From Adiantum capillus-veneris (Eukaryota; Streptophyta; Polypodiopsida; Polypodiales; Pteridaceae), in the NCBI GenBank assembly GCA_014529385.2, contig CM043959.1, positions 53,515,253 to 53,579,252 on the forward strand: a stretch of DNA of 64,000 nucleotides, written 5' to 3'. Within the stretch, counting starts at the first letter, position 1. Each line of letters begins with the position of its first letter. The notes under the pieces are model-generated. The model was not told the DNA's origin, did not search any database, and saw only the letters and a list, made by a program, of their open reading frames with translations. Shown here in pieces: positions 12,390 to 22,665 of the stretch. Position numbers and translations under genes: made by a program.

Positions 12390-13345
12390 ATGGCTGACAA
12401 TAACCAAGAGAGTAGAATGAACATTGATAACTTTGATTTTTCACATGAAGGTGCTAATGATGATGCCCCCATGTTTATCAATTATCTTGTTACTAGGTCA
12501 CATCAAGCTATGGGCAACCCTACTTTGCAAGACGAAGTTACTCAACAACTTTGTGTTTATTGGATTTCCCTTCCTCTCCAAGAGGAGAGAGAGCTTAGGA
12601 GGCCTCTTGATGAGACCCCCAAAAGAAGACTCTCTCCCATACAAAAGGAGGTATCCAAAGAACAAGAAAGTAATGAATCCCTAAGTTCCTTTGAAGATGT
12701 GGCTCCACGAAGACGACGGTCTAAACGATCGCCAACTCCTCCCATGAGGAAACGGTTAACACATAGTTCTTCTCCTCGTCACTCCAAAAGGGAAGAGAGG
12801 AAACAAAGGAAGAAAAGGTCAAGAAAGAGGACACTCTCTTCTTCTTCTTCTTCACCTTCCTCCTCTCCCGACGAAAAGACATGGAAAACTCTACGAATTT
12901 CCATCTCAAAGACATGGAAAACTCATCGAATGGTGCAGTTTCAAGCCTCTCTCACACGAGTCTATTCACAAATATGTGGACAAGTTTTGGGATTTACATC
13001 TCAAGGCTACTGTCTTCCAAAAGATAGACTTCGCCGAGCAAAAGCAACAATTTTGTGTGGGATTACCTGAAGAAATGGCCGAGTATGTCAACTCCCAATG
13101 GCCAGGTTCTATCAACGAAGTAATCCACTACACCATGGTTGCTTTTTGCATCAATTTCCAACAAGGGGCTAGACGGAATGTCAAATCCATGGAAAACAAA
13201 GACAAAAAATGATGCAAAGGGGAAAACCAATGCCCAAAATTCTTCCCAAGGCACTTCCTATAACAACAACAGTAGGTCCAAGGAGAAGGGAGTTTACAAA
13301 GGTAAAAACAAACTCTCTCATGAAGAGCTTGAAGCTTTTCACTAG
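12390..13345 (+). pseudogene. gag of gypsy element B1
   Basis: The ATG at 12390 opens MADNNQESRMNIDNFDF, also found at the gag start of B2. A strongly basic Ser/Arg-rich segment follows (APRRRRSKRSPTPP, then SRKRTLSSSSSSPSSS). Frameshifts near 12900-12980 and a TGA at about 13210 break the frame; the next pieces include GLPEEMAEYVNSQWPGS. Compared with B2 the capsid part is shortened. Gag would form the particle and bind RNA. Confidence 0.85.
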
Positions 13346-14545
13346 GACCATAAGTGTTTGAAGTGTGGGGAGCAAGGACATGGCTATCGTTCTTGCCCCA
13401 AGAAAAATGCTCGCAATGAGACTCCTAGGGCTTCCAACGTCGAAGCTCCAAAAGAGGATGCTCATTGCAAAGGATCATCTGTCTCCTATGCTTGGGGAAA
13501 GGTAAAGGATCATGATGCCTTCATCTTGTTTGACCTTGGCTCTACTCACAACTTTATGTCAACGGAGTTGGCCACCGAGTTGGGCATTCAAGCTTTTGAG
13601 ATGGGATATTGTAACGGCTGACACAACTTTCAAGAGACAGCAAGCCTCCGTTACTCCCTTGATTGGGAAGTTGAGGCTTCATGTTCAAAGCTATGTCGAC
13701 AAAGAAGACTTTTTAATCTCTCCTCTCCAACATGAGGATGGTATCCTAAGGGCGCCATGGTTTGATCACATGGTTGCCAACATGAAGTTCCTTGAAAGGA
13801 GAATCTACTTCACCTACAGGGGAAAGAACATGTATATAGATGCTAATGAGTCTGGTCGTACTATACCACTTGTAAATTCACCAGCTTTTGATAAGTCAAC
13901 AAAAAGCTCATTTCTACGTACATGATTTTTGTCAAAGAATCCACTAGTGACGCTAATGGTTTATCAAATGAAAAGGGTAGGAATCAAGAAGAGTTAGAGT
14001 TGTCTACTTTTCTAAATGGATTCCAAGATGTTTTCATTGATGATATCCCTATGGACTTACCTTCAAAACGAGGGGATGATGACCATCAAATTGAGCTCCT
14101 ACTAGGAAGCTCACCGCCTAACAAGCCTCCTTATTGAGTTTCCCAAGCTCAACAAGAGGAGATCATGAGGCAAATACAAGAATTGGTAGACAAAGGGATG
14201 GTGACGCCTAGCTCCTCTCCCTTTTGTTCTCCAGTCCTTTTAGTGCAAAAAAAAGATGGTACATATTGTATGTGTGTGGACTATCGAGCACTAAACCATA
14301 TCACTATCAAAAATAGATTTCTTGTGCCTCGAATAGAAGACCTGTTTGATAAGCTACAAGGCTCTACCTACTTCAGTAGGATTGACCTTAAAAGTGGCTA
14401 TCATCAAATAAGGATAGTGGATGAAGATATCCTAAAGATTGCGTTTCGTACAATGTTTGGTCTTTATGAATATCTAGTCATGCCTTTTGGCTTGACTAAT
14501 GCACCAACCACATTCAATTGTTTGATGGAGGAGCCGAAGTCTCAA
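13346..14545 (+). pseudogene. zinc knuckle, protease and RT (N-terminal) of B1
   Basis: An intact CX2CX4HX4C knuckle (CLKCGEQGHGYRSC) follows a TAG near 13343. The protease box reads LFDLGSTHNFMS, with Leu where Ser/Thr is usual. The frame shifts near 13615 and again near 13922; a TGA sits at about 14135. RT has [52 protein letters not shown] and [14 protein letters not shown], then stops abruptly near 14535 where the xxDD box should follow. An internal deletion joins it to RNase H. Confidence 0.9.
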
Positions 14546-16302
14546 TACGGATGAACAGGTCTTGGGCATTTATGAGAAAGAGCTTTTAGTTGTTCTACAT
14601 GCCCTAGACATATGGAAGCACTATTTATTGGGGACTCCATTCATTTTAAGAACGGACCAACAAAGTCTCAAGTACTTCATGACGCAAACCAAGCTTTCTG
14701 ACAAACAAATGAGGTGAAAAAATTTTCTTTCGCAATTTTATTTTCTTATTGCTCACATTGCTGGTAAGCACAATCAAGTGGCTGATGCACTTTCATGATG
14801 ACCAAAATTCAATGCGGTGTCTATAGCAACTCATAATGATCTATTTTCCATGATAGATGAGTATGCTATTGACCCTGGCTTCAAAGATGTAATGCGTACC
14901 CTTGCTTTGGGGAAGAACGAGGAACCATTCACCTTGCAGGATGTTTATTTTCTCCATGGCAATAGGCTATGTGTTACCCACTCCCTTCGTGAGAAAGTCA
15001 TGCATGAATCCCAATCTCCTCCCTATACGAGGCATAGGGGCATTCAACCTACTCTTCGAGGAGTAGAGAAATACTTCTATTGGCCTACCATGAAAGTGGA
15101 CATACAAGAGTATGTTTCAAAATGTGTGGTATGTCAAAAGACTAAGTATGATAGAGGGAAGAAACCTGGATTACTCCAGCCATTACCAATCCCTAATTCA
15201 CCATGGGAGAGTATATCCATGGATTTTATCTTTGGATTACCCAAGTCTATCCATGGGAATACGGGAATATGGACAATAGCTGACAGGTTTAGCAAGCAAG
15301 CACACTTTATTTATGTCAAAAAGACTATTAAGGCACACCAAATGGCAACCATCTTTGTATCTCAGATTTTCAAACACCATGGATTACCAACATCCATCGT
15401 GTCAGATAGAGATCCTAGAATGACAAGTAATTTCTGGAAAGGTCTCTTTGAAAATCTAGGTACAAGATTGAATTTCTCTTCGGCCTACCACCCACAAACG
15501 GATGGCCAAAGTGAGATAGCCAATCTTACGATACTCGATCTACTAAAGACTTATGTTATAGAAGTAGATCAACGATCACAATGGGAGACGTATTTACCCC
15601 TTGTAGGGTATGCGTACAATAATATGGTCCATACTACTACAGGAGAATCACCTTTTGAGATCATAGAGGGAAGACCTAAAAGTCCCTTGCTACTTAAAGT
15701 ACATGGGAAGATCTTCGCTGTGCTAATGAGTATAGCCGTGACCTACAAGAATCTTTTCAAAGGTTAAGGAGGCTATTTCCATCTCTCAAAAAAAGGCAAA
15801 AAGATGTTGTTGACAAGCACAAAAGGGCCTTAACATTCAAAGAAAATGATTGGGTCTTACTTAAGTTCCCAAGGCTCGATTGAGGCAAACGACGGGAAGA
15901 AATCCTACGAGCCATCAAAAGTATTATGCTAAATTAGCAAAAAGATACTATGGTCCTTTTCAAATCTTGAAGCCAATCAATGACATGGGTCATCAGCTCA
16001 AGTTGCCCAACCATTGGCTCATACCCAATGCTTTTCATGTGAGCTTACTTAAGCCCTACAAAGGAGAGCCACCAATAGAACCAATTATTGAATACCCTCC
16101 AGAAATCGAAGACCAAGAAGAGGTGCTACAACCCGAAGCTATCCTTCGGCATGAAGACAAGGTACTACGGCATGGTAAGATTATCCAACGGTATCTTATT
16201 AAGTTAAAAAATTATCGATTTGAAGATGCTAGATGGATGCAAGGAATACAGCTTAAGGATAGTATGAACCTTGTCAATGCTTACAATGCTCCACTAGAGT
16301 AA
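14546..16302 (+). pseudogene. RNase H remnant, integrase and chromodomain-like tail of B1
   Basis: RNase H resumes at the segment around the YEKELL motif, with several stops to 14815. The integrase frame 14817-15767 has the zinc site ending CVVCQKTKYDRGK, then MDFIFGLPKS, SDRDPRMTSNFW and HPQTDGQSEIANL as the DDE residues. After frameshifts near 15720-15880 the tail (15880-16302) carries YYGPFQILKPI and HVSLLKPYKG, then EAILRHEDKVLRHGKI and RYLIKLKNYRFEDARWM, which resembles a chromodomain. Chromoviruses use this domain to target chromatin. Confidence 0.9.
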
Positions 16303-16638
16303 GCAAATGTAAATGCTTTCTAAATGAACAATGTTTTTGTCTTATAAGACTAATACTCTTTTGTGCACAAATTTAAATAGTATGCATGCTTAGAATTATG
16401 TTTGTGATGATGGCGTCACTCAAACACCAAGTAGAATTTGTCACTCTACTTTGGGAGTATGATATGGACTAAAGAGCAGACATGCTTGCGGCAACTATGT
16501 ATTCCAAGCACCAAATGGACTAGTCATCCATTTTGGAATGATGTCATAGGGTGAAAATTGATCCTCTACCCGCTAAGAAACATAGACTAATGACTACGAC
16601 TTTGTCTCTTCTACCTCATAGTCAAGGATGACTATGAT

Positions 16639-16654
16639 TTCAAGAGAGAGGTAA
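16639..16654 (+). other. polypurine tract of B1
   Basis: TTCAAGAGAGAGGTAA lies immediately before the 3' LTR start TGTCATAAAATC. The same tract precedes the 3' LTR of B2 on the other strand. It primes plus-strand DNA synthesis. Confidence 0.85.
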
Positions 16655-17640
16655 TGTCATAAAATCTAATATCTAACCAATCCAAATGATTTTCTCATAT
16701 TAAACTGATCATTTAATGTGAGAGAATAAACGGGAACAAGGGTTAGAATAGAGACATGTGCTTATGGATTTGTCTCAACACGAGGCCAAGGTAAAAATGG
16801 GTCCAAATGAGAGATGGTATGTTAAAGAGCAATGCTACCAAATGGAGCGTAAAGACCGTAGGGTTGGCTTCATTAAAGACCTCCAAAAGTTAGTGTTCAA
16901 AAGTCCTTTGACCTTAGACAAGCTAGGGCTGACCTTGAGGTGGGAATCCTACCCAAGCATGAGGTGCTTGTTGGCTTGCTAAGTGTTAGTGGGAACCTTA
17001 CCCAAAAGCTTGAGGTATTTCTCACATGCTTAAATGACTAAATTTTTGAAGTATTCAATTCAAAGATAACTCTCAAGAGGCATCAATGTTTCCATGCTTG
17101 ATTGACTAAGTCCTTGAAGTGTTCAATTCAACCAAATGACTTAATAAGCATAAAAGACACATGTTCAAATGATCCCCCACATGTGGTCCTCATGATGTGC
17201 TTGAATGCTATTGAATAGGTTTTAAAGGGCTCCAATAAGAATTTAGATAAATAAAAATAAATAATTAATTTCTTTCTCTCAGAGAGAAAAAAGAGGACAC
17301 ATGTCCAAATGAAATAAAAAAATAAAGAGAGAGAGAGGGAGAGGTGGACCAAGCATGAGAGGGGGATATACTCACACACACACACACACACATTCTCTCA
17401 TTGTGTGGAGTGTAAAGGTAAGAGCTCCATCTCCTTCTCCAAGCTTGTTGAGAAGTGGAGAGCCTACACCAACACTCTTGGCTATGGAATGCAAATCTAA
17501 CCAAGAGCCATGCTTCAATGCTTAAGCTTGCGATCTTCTTCATCTTCATTACTATGCTATTATGCTATGCTAAGCAAGAAGAGTGATGATAAGTGAGGAA
17601 CTATTTCTTTCTCCTATGGATAATTCTTCTTCCTCTTCCC
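16655..17640 (+). repeat. 3' LTR of B1, truncated
   Basis: Collinear with 10916-11903 of the 5' LTR. Similarity ends at about 17640 within the stretch TTCTTCCTCTTCCC, so the last third is missing. An AC tract lies at 17373-17392. Confidence 0.88.
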
Positions 17641-17810
17641 TATTCAGTGAATATAAATACATTTCGATTAGGTTGGAGTAAATCTAGGGCATCAATGTGC
17701 ATGTTATGACATTGTGCGTTTTGTGGATTTTTGATGTCTCATTCTCGTTATAGATGGCTCTTGCTCTTCCAACACAAAATGCGGGCTACAACTGGAGCTT
17801 GGCACAGAGC

Positions 17811-17833
17811 AGCTCCCCGGCAGCGGTGCCAAA
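17811..17833 (-). other. PBS-like relic of a gypsy element
   Basis: Read on the minus strand, TTTGGCACCGCTGCCGGGGA is close to the TGGCGCCGTTGCCGGGGA-type primer site common in plant Tat/Athila and related gypsy elements. It is preceded on that strand by AACA, compatible with an LTR end. No coding region follows, so it would be an isolated remnant. Confidence 0.4.
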
Positions 17834-18038
17834 AATGTTAACTACAGGAAACCTACCCAGCACTGTGTGTGAGCCACAGGGGGTGCAAAAGCATACAACC
17901 TATGCACACAAACAAGCTCTACGACTACACACGGGTCACTCAGCTCTTGTACTACTATCACTGAGGGGATCTTGCACACACCATTGTTGCCCGTCCTCCT
18001 TGCTATCGCCATACTCTCCCCGCTGCTGGATTGTCTTT

Positions 18039-18083
18039 GCTCTCTCTCTCTCTCTCTCTCTGACTCTCTCACTCACTCATACA

Positions 18084-18164
<81 letters not shown>
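18039..18164. repeat. compound (CT)n(AC)n microsatellite
   Basis: CT repeat, a short mixed CACT/CATA part, then about 80 bp of pure AC. Confidence 0.95.
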
Positions 18165-18167
<3 letters not shown>

Positions 18168-18313
18168 ACCCAAGAGGATAAGGCAAGAGCAAGCTTCATA
18201 CTTTCAGAATGAGAAAATCCTAGATTTACAAACCTTATCTATGGGTAGGGAGACCATGTGTTGGTCTACACCTTGAAACAACACTCAAAGAAACTAAAAA
18301 AGCGACGTAAAGG

Positions 18314-18580
18314 CCCATTCATGATTTATGACATATCATCAAGTGGAGCCATAAGCTTGCTACATTATAGAGGCAGAAGAGATGCCCAATTGTATTAGTG
18401 AATGCAGGCTAAAGAAGTACTATTTACCACTAACCATCAAAATGCTGGAGAAAATCTATGAAGCACCTAAAAGGAAGAAGTGAGCCTAGGCTAATCAAGC
18501 AAAGGCTTAGGAGGAAGCTAAGTTGCGGATTTTAAAGGGAAAAGAACAACAAGACAACGTGTAAATTTTGTTACAACCGG
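18314..18580 (+). pseudogene. integrase C-terminal tail of a Tat/Athila-like gypsy element (C1)
   Basis: The frame starting KLKKRRKGPFMIYDIS and, after a one-base shift, CRLKKYYLPLTIKMLEKIYE matches the C-terminal region of plant Tat/Athila-like integrases (pattern GPYxxxDISPSGA ... RxKxYxxPLT ... MLxxxxxA). It is followed by a Lys/Glu/Ala-rich tail with several stops. Catalytic residues would lie upstream and are not present, so this is a 5'-truncated remnant. Confidence 0.72.
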
Positions 18581-19040
18581 AGATGGCACCTCCTCAAATC
18601 GAAGCAATTCATGTAGAGCAAAATTGGCTTGGAAGCATGGATGTATGCATCCGAATACAGGTTCTTGATGGATCAACAAAGCGAGAACTTGTGGACATAG
18701 GAGCTAGAGCCATTGTCATCAAATAATCTACATACATGAAGATGATAGATGTACCACTATCAACAAATTAGATAGAGCTAAAGGCTGCAAATTGTGGAAA
18801 AAGTTGTCAGCTTAGGCTAAGCCAATCTGTCAATCAATATCGACGGCCATCAATGCCCACATCAATTTCATGTCATGGCATATATCAATCTCAACAAAGT
18901 AGTCATCCTAGGAGTTCCTTGAATGCACACATACATAGCAGTTTTAGATTGGCGAATGGATGCTTTAAAGTTTTACCTCTTATGTCACATGTGATCACAT
19001 GTGGGAAGTACAACCCATTGTGGTGGATCTACAACAAGTG
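18581..19040 (+). pseudogene. retropepsin-like domain downstream of integrase (C1)
   Basis: In the same frame as the integrase tail, the sequence reads APPQIEAIHVEQNWLGSMDV and then RELVDIGARAIVIK, which fits the protease active-site pattern D-x-G-A followed by a hydrophobic run. After a stop and frameshift another frame reads FHVMAYINLNKVVILGVP and later YIAVLDWRMDALKF, fitting the ILG motif and C-terminal strand of a retropepsin. Both halves are thus present. Its place after integrase is unusual for gypsy elements, where protease lies between gag and RT; a rearrangement is the alternative. Confidence 0.6.
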
Positions 19041-19997
19041 ATGACACCTATGCATGTACGAAACTTCAATGGACAATCCACAAGACAAGTATGGGTAAAG
19101 TGTTTGGCCATTTCAACATACGGATGTCCACCTAGCTGGACACCACATTTTTGATATATTTATTCTCTATTATTTTCCCACGCTAGAGTAGCGACACTAT
19201 GTGTAAATTTGGATTCTAGAGTAGTAGATCTGTTCTATGAGTTGTAATTATTTTATGATATGTGTAAAGGCCCATGTGAGCCAGCCAGTGGCGACTTAAA
19301 AAACCTTAAGTATAAAAAATAGTAACTTTAGTGTAGGAAGGAGTCTTATCTTTTGGAGAAGAAATCACACTTTGTAAATATGCTCAAGCGGCCAAGCACA
19401 TCTGACTTGTAATCAAACTTCTGATTGAATAATTCGATTTCAATTCTAAAATTTGCATCGTATTCCTCTTTCCTTGCTCTTTCGTTTAAGTGTAAGCATT
19501 TCAAGGTCTTTCGAGGTTTGTGACTATGTGTTTGCTAGTCTAATATTCAGTTTTGAGTGCTTAAATCACTATTTTTTGATGTTTTGACCTTAGGAGAGTG
19601 CTATTAGACATTAGGGCAAATTGTTCGGGTTGTTCTGTTGCACTTTTCACGACTTCAACCATGATGGATTGTGATTTTGGTACCTTGTCATAATGCAACG
19701 AGACTTTGTAGACTACCTAATATAGCTTCTCTTAAAGTTTTGTGACAATCCAAGTTCATATACTCACTGAAATGGCGTAATGACCTAGAGCAGTGAGACA
19801 GGACATAGGCAAATGTTTCGATCTGATAGTGGTGATTTGCTTGTTGAACTGATTTGTTTGCATGTTAGGTTCACTTTTCGAGGATTGACAACCTCAAAGA
19901 GTCTATGTGTCCCATCCGAGTCACTTCCCTGAGTATTGACATTATGTGAGTGCCAGATAGTTATGCTATAGACATCTCTCGCGGTGACCCGCTAACA
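19041..19997 (+). repeat. LTR of the C family (C1), left boundary not determined
   Basis: Non-coding sequence ending CCCGCTAACA directly before the primer site. The last 120 bp match the minus-strand copy at 43720-43828 (shared GTCACTTC...TGAGTATTGACATTA and GACCCGCTAA). An inverted repeat TGTCCA-N6-TGGACA lies near 19125-19142. The start is placed only roughly after the upstream protease-like frame. Confidence 0.65.
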
Positions 19998-20016
19998 TTG
20001 GCACTGTTGCCGGGAA
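19998..20016 (+). other. primer binding site of C1
   Basis: TTGGCACTGTTGCCGGGAA directly follows the LTR end CTAACA. It fits the TGGCGCCGTTGCCGGGGA-type primer site with a few substitutions. This site would anneal a host tRNA 3' end to start minus-strand DNA synthesis. Confidence 0.75.
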
Positions 20017-20798
20017 ATGATCCTTAGTTGGTGAGTGACCTAGTGTGTGTTTTGATTTTTGTTTTCTAGAGATAAGTCTTTTCATTCCATTTCCCCAGCA
20101 GCAAAGTAGCTAAATGGGGTTAGTACTTGACAGAGTCTAGAAGTTTGGGATTTGTCAGATCTATTCTTGAGAGGTAAAGAGAGTTATAAGTGAGATAGCC
20201 AAAAGTAATCATTCTTCAATTTTCTCATTACTTTTAGAGTGCTATTTCGTTTTTTGTTCTAACTTTAATTTACATTGTTTTGCTCGTTTATGTTTCTTCT
20301 TTCTTTCTACACATAGGAATAGGGTAAGTAGAAACTATCACCATCAAATAAGGTTGAAAAGATTAGGGCAAAAAGGGTTGAAAACCATACTCTGACCAAA
20401 ATAACCATGACTCTAAAATTTAGAAATTTTCATGGTTCAATGGCCTCAGTAAACTCACGAGAAGCAGTCTAGAAATTTTCATCAAAATCGGTGGCCAAAC
20501 CCATGTACCTCAAAGGCCTTTTTAGTAGAAAAGTTGTCAGTGACACTCTGTTTCAATGAAACATTGCTCTACGAGAGTTTGGTTGCAACAAAAGTTCAAA
20601 ATCACATCAAAATTAGCGGATAGGGCAAAAACCACAAAAAGAGGGGTTTCAGACACAAAATTGGACATATCTTGAGATTTTGAGATCCAAATCACAAAAG
20701 GCCAGTCAAAAAGTCCAAATCCAAAAATATTTTTTGGGGATAGGCTACAAACATCATAATCTATCAACTCACTAAAGCCCAAGTCCAAAAGTGACGGA

Positions 20799-20818
20799 AC
20801 ATGGATCGCGATCTATGT
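20799..20818. repeat. palindrome unit 1 of C1 leader
   Basis: ACATGGATCGCGATCTATGT, one mismatch from a perfect 20-bp palindrome. Confidence 0.85.
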
Positions 20819-21073
20819 ACCTCATCTGAGAAATTTGAAAGATACTTCTCCAATCTATAGCTGAGACTTAAAAAGACACATTTCCCAAAGACATTGTCAC
20901 AGAATGAGTTGAAAAAAGGGCAAAAAACAGAAGATTGTCAAAAACTGTTCAAACAGACCTAGGATTTCACTTTCGACTGGCCAAAACTTGTCCAAATCCA
21001 AAAAGATTTTGGGAATAGTATAGAAAAACCTTCATTTATAAGCGATTCAAATTTGGGGTCAAAAGCTCTCCAA

Positions 21074-21093
21074 ACATGGATCGCAATCCATGT
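21074..21093. repeat. palindrome unit 2 of C1 leader
   Basis: ACATGGATCGCAATCCATGT, with a mismatch near the centre. 275 bp after unit 1. Confidence 0.85.
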
Positions 21094-21332
21094 ACCTTTC
21101 CCAATTTGAGCCAAAATCTAGCCACTTTGTTATCTCTAGTTTAATCCCACAGTTTCATCTCATTTGGACATCAAAACTCAAGTCAAAGTCCAAAAATTAT
21201 CCAAGTACTCTGAGCATGCAAACATTGACCTAATTTCCAATCCAAAGGTCCAAACCCAAAAAGTTTGATACCATAGCATCTAGTAATCATGTTGATCCTA
21301 ATGGTACCAAAAAAACTCAATTTGGCCTCCAA

Positions 21333-21352
21333 ACATGGATTACGATCCATGT
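21333..21352. repeat. palindrome unit 3 of C1 leader
   Basis: ACATGGATTACGATCCATGT; arms conserved, centre altered. 259 bp after unit 2. Confidence 0.85.
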
Positions 21353-21612
21353 ACCCATGGTGATAGCTTGACCTGAAATTTTCCCAGACTGTAGTGTATA
21401 CATAAGGAAATATTTCCCAAGTTCAATTTTGGAAAAAATTGAGTAAATTTGGGCCAAAAGGAACAAAAAAAGAAGACAGACTGAAAACAACACATCAGAC
21501 CTAAGGATTGGCTTTTGACCTATCAAAAATTTTCCAAATTCAAAAAGTTTTGAGATATAGCTTGTAGACATAGAGTATAACAAGCTCTTTATAAACCGAG
21601 TCCATATGTGGT

Positions 21613-21638
21613 GGAACATGGATCGCGATCCATGTTCC
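21613..21638. repeat. palindrome unit 4 of C1 leader, perfect 26 bp
   Basis: The half GGAACATGGATCG is followed at once by its exact reverse complement. This is the best preserved member, about 280 bp after unit 3. Confidence 0.92.
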
Positions 21639-21809
21639 CTAACCTCAAAAAATGGTGAAAAGTGGTATCGAGCTTGTAGATGACCTTGCCTAGCTACTGT
21701 CAAACTTTGACAGAGGATCATGGATTGTGACCCATATACCTCTTCATAGTGGGGGTATTTGACTTGATGAGTTTGTAGATATATTTGAGTACATCTTATA
21801 CCTCAAGTT

Positions 21810-22032
21810 TGTTGGAATTAGGAGAGAAACACACATAGCTTGGAGAAGATGAAGGAAGCTCAAGGCACACAACTGAGAGTATGTTACTTAGTGTGAAATT
21901 TGAAAGATAGATAGCCCTAGAGTGATGGGCGTATATAGAATGCACTGGAGAAAAAACATCCTAAAGAGGGAAAAAATGCCCCGGCGGTCCTAGTGTGTTC
22001 ACACACATCACTGCCACATGTATATGGTAACA
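21810..22032 (-). repeat. 3' LTR of copia composite E
   Basis: On the plus strand it begins TGTTGGAATTAGG and ends ATGGTAACA. It matches 30489-30716 over its full length of about 225 bp. Confidence 0.9.
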
Positions 22033-22046
22033 AATCCTCCCTAAAG
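22033..22046 (-). other. polypurine tract of E1
   Basis: Minus strand TTTAGGGAGGATT directly precedes the 3' LTR start TGTTACC. Confidence 0.7.
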
Positions 22047-22107
22047 TGATGCGGTGAACGAGAGCTGGCACATGAGTAAAGGAAAGTGCCATGCCCTGAG
22101 GACATGA

Positions 22108-22617
22108 TTAGTCCACAAAGGGGAGTAAGCCCAAAGCTTTGCGGAAAGCTTCGAGCTTCTCACGAGACAATGCCTTTGTGAAAAGATGTGCAAGGTTGTC
22201 CTGTGTTGGCACATAAGCCAAACTGATCTCTCCTGCTGAGAGCCTCTCCTTGACATAGTGGTAATGCACCTCAATGTGCTTTGTGCGAGCATGAAAAACT
22301 GGGTTTCTCGCAACTGTCAATGCACTTTGACTGTCAGTGTAGATAGTGTTGGCAGTGTCTTGTCCAACACCCAAATCAGCCTTAAGGCGTCTGAGCCATA
22401 CACACTCAACTGTAGCTGTGAAGGTTGCCCTATACTCAGCGTCACAACTAGAAGTGGCCACAATAGGTTGCTTCTTACTCAACCATGATATAAATGAACT
22501 ACCAAGCATGAAACAAAAACCACTTGTGGACACTCGCGTGTCAAAACAACCGGCACAATCTGAGTCCGAAAAAGCATGTAAGTCTGGCGGCAATGATCCA
22601 CCCTTGGGATAAAACAA
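22108..22617 (-). pseudogene. copia RNase H (E1)
   Basis: The frame has DSDCAGCFDTRVSTSGFCF, SCDAEYRATFTATVECVW, YTDSQSALTVARNP and HTKHIEVHYHYVKERL, and ends in the usual NLAHLFTKALSREK region. These are the copia RNase H acidic sites and C-terminal signature. The enzyme removes template RNA during reverse transcription. It is separated by stops from the RT frame upstream on the minus strand. Confidence 0.88.
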
Positions 22618-22665
22618 GCCAAGATGTAAAGTGCCACTAAGGTAGTGAAAAATCCTGTTGACAGT

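Larger units (their letters stand above)
10916..17640 (+). mobile_element. Ty3/gypsy chromovirus-like element B1, defective
   Basis: Two direct copies of a sequence starting TGTCATAAAATC (at 10916 and 16655) mark the LTRs. The interior encodes gag, zinc knuckle, protease, RT, RNase H, integrase and a chromodomain-like tail. It matches the complete minus-strand element at 30951-39913 along most of its length. Relative to that copy B1 lacks about 350 bp around the primer site, about 560 bp of RT/RNase H, and the last part of the 3' LTR. No target duplication can be tested because the right end is lost. Confidence 0.92.
17641..18313. other. non-coding stretch with microsatellite and primer-site relic
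   Basis: Lies between the truncated B1 LTR and the integrase tail of C1. It contains the PBS-like relic at 17811-17833 (minus strand) and the microsatellite at 18039-18164. The open frames here are Leu/Ser/His repeats from the microsatellite. Confidence 0.5.
20017..21809 (+). repeat. untranslated leader of C1 with tandem palindrome-bearing repeats
   Basis: About 1.8 kb after the primer site without a coding frame. Units of about 260-285 bp recur, each with a segment like GTCCAAATCCAAAAAG and later a palindrome ACATGGATCG/CGATCCATGT. Palindromes lie at 20799-20818, 21074-21093, 21333-21352 and 21613-21638, with a degenerate one near 21717-21737. The palindromes are much better conserved than the sequence between them. 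The leader is cut off by the copia LTR at 21810 before gag is reached. Confidence 0.85.

Noticed and set aside
20799-21638. Spaced palindromes considered as a CRISPR array
   Set aside because: Spacing is about 270 bp, units are related throughout, and the context is a plant retrotransposon leader.
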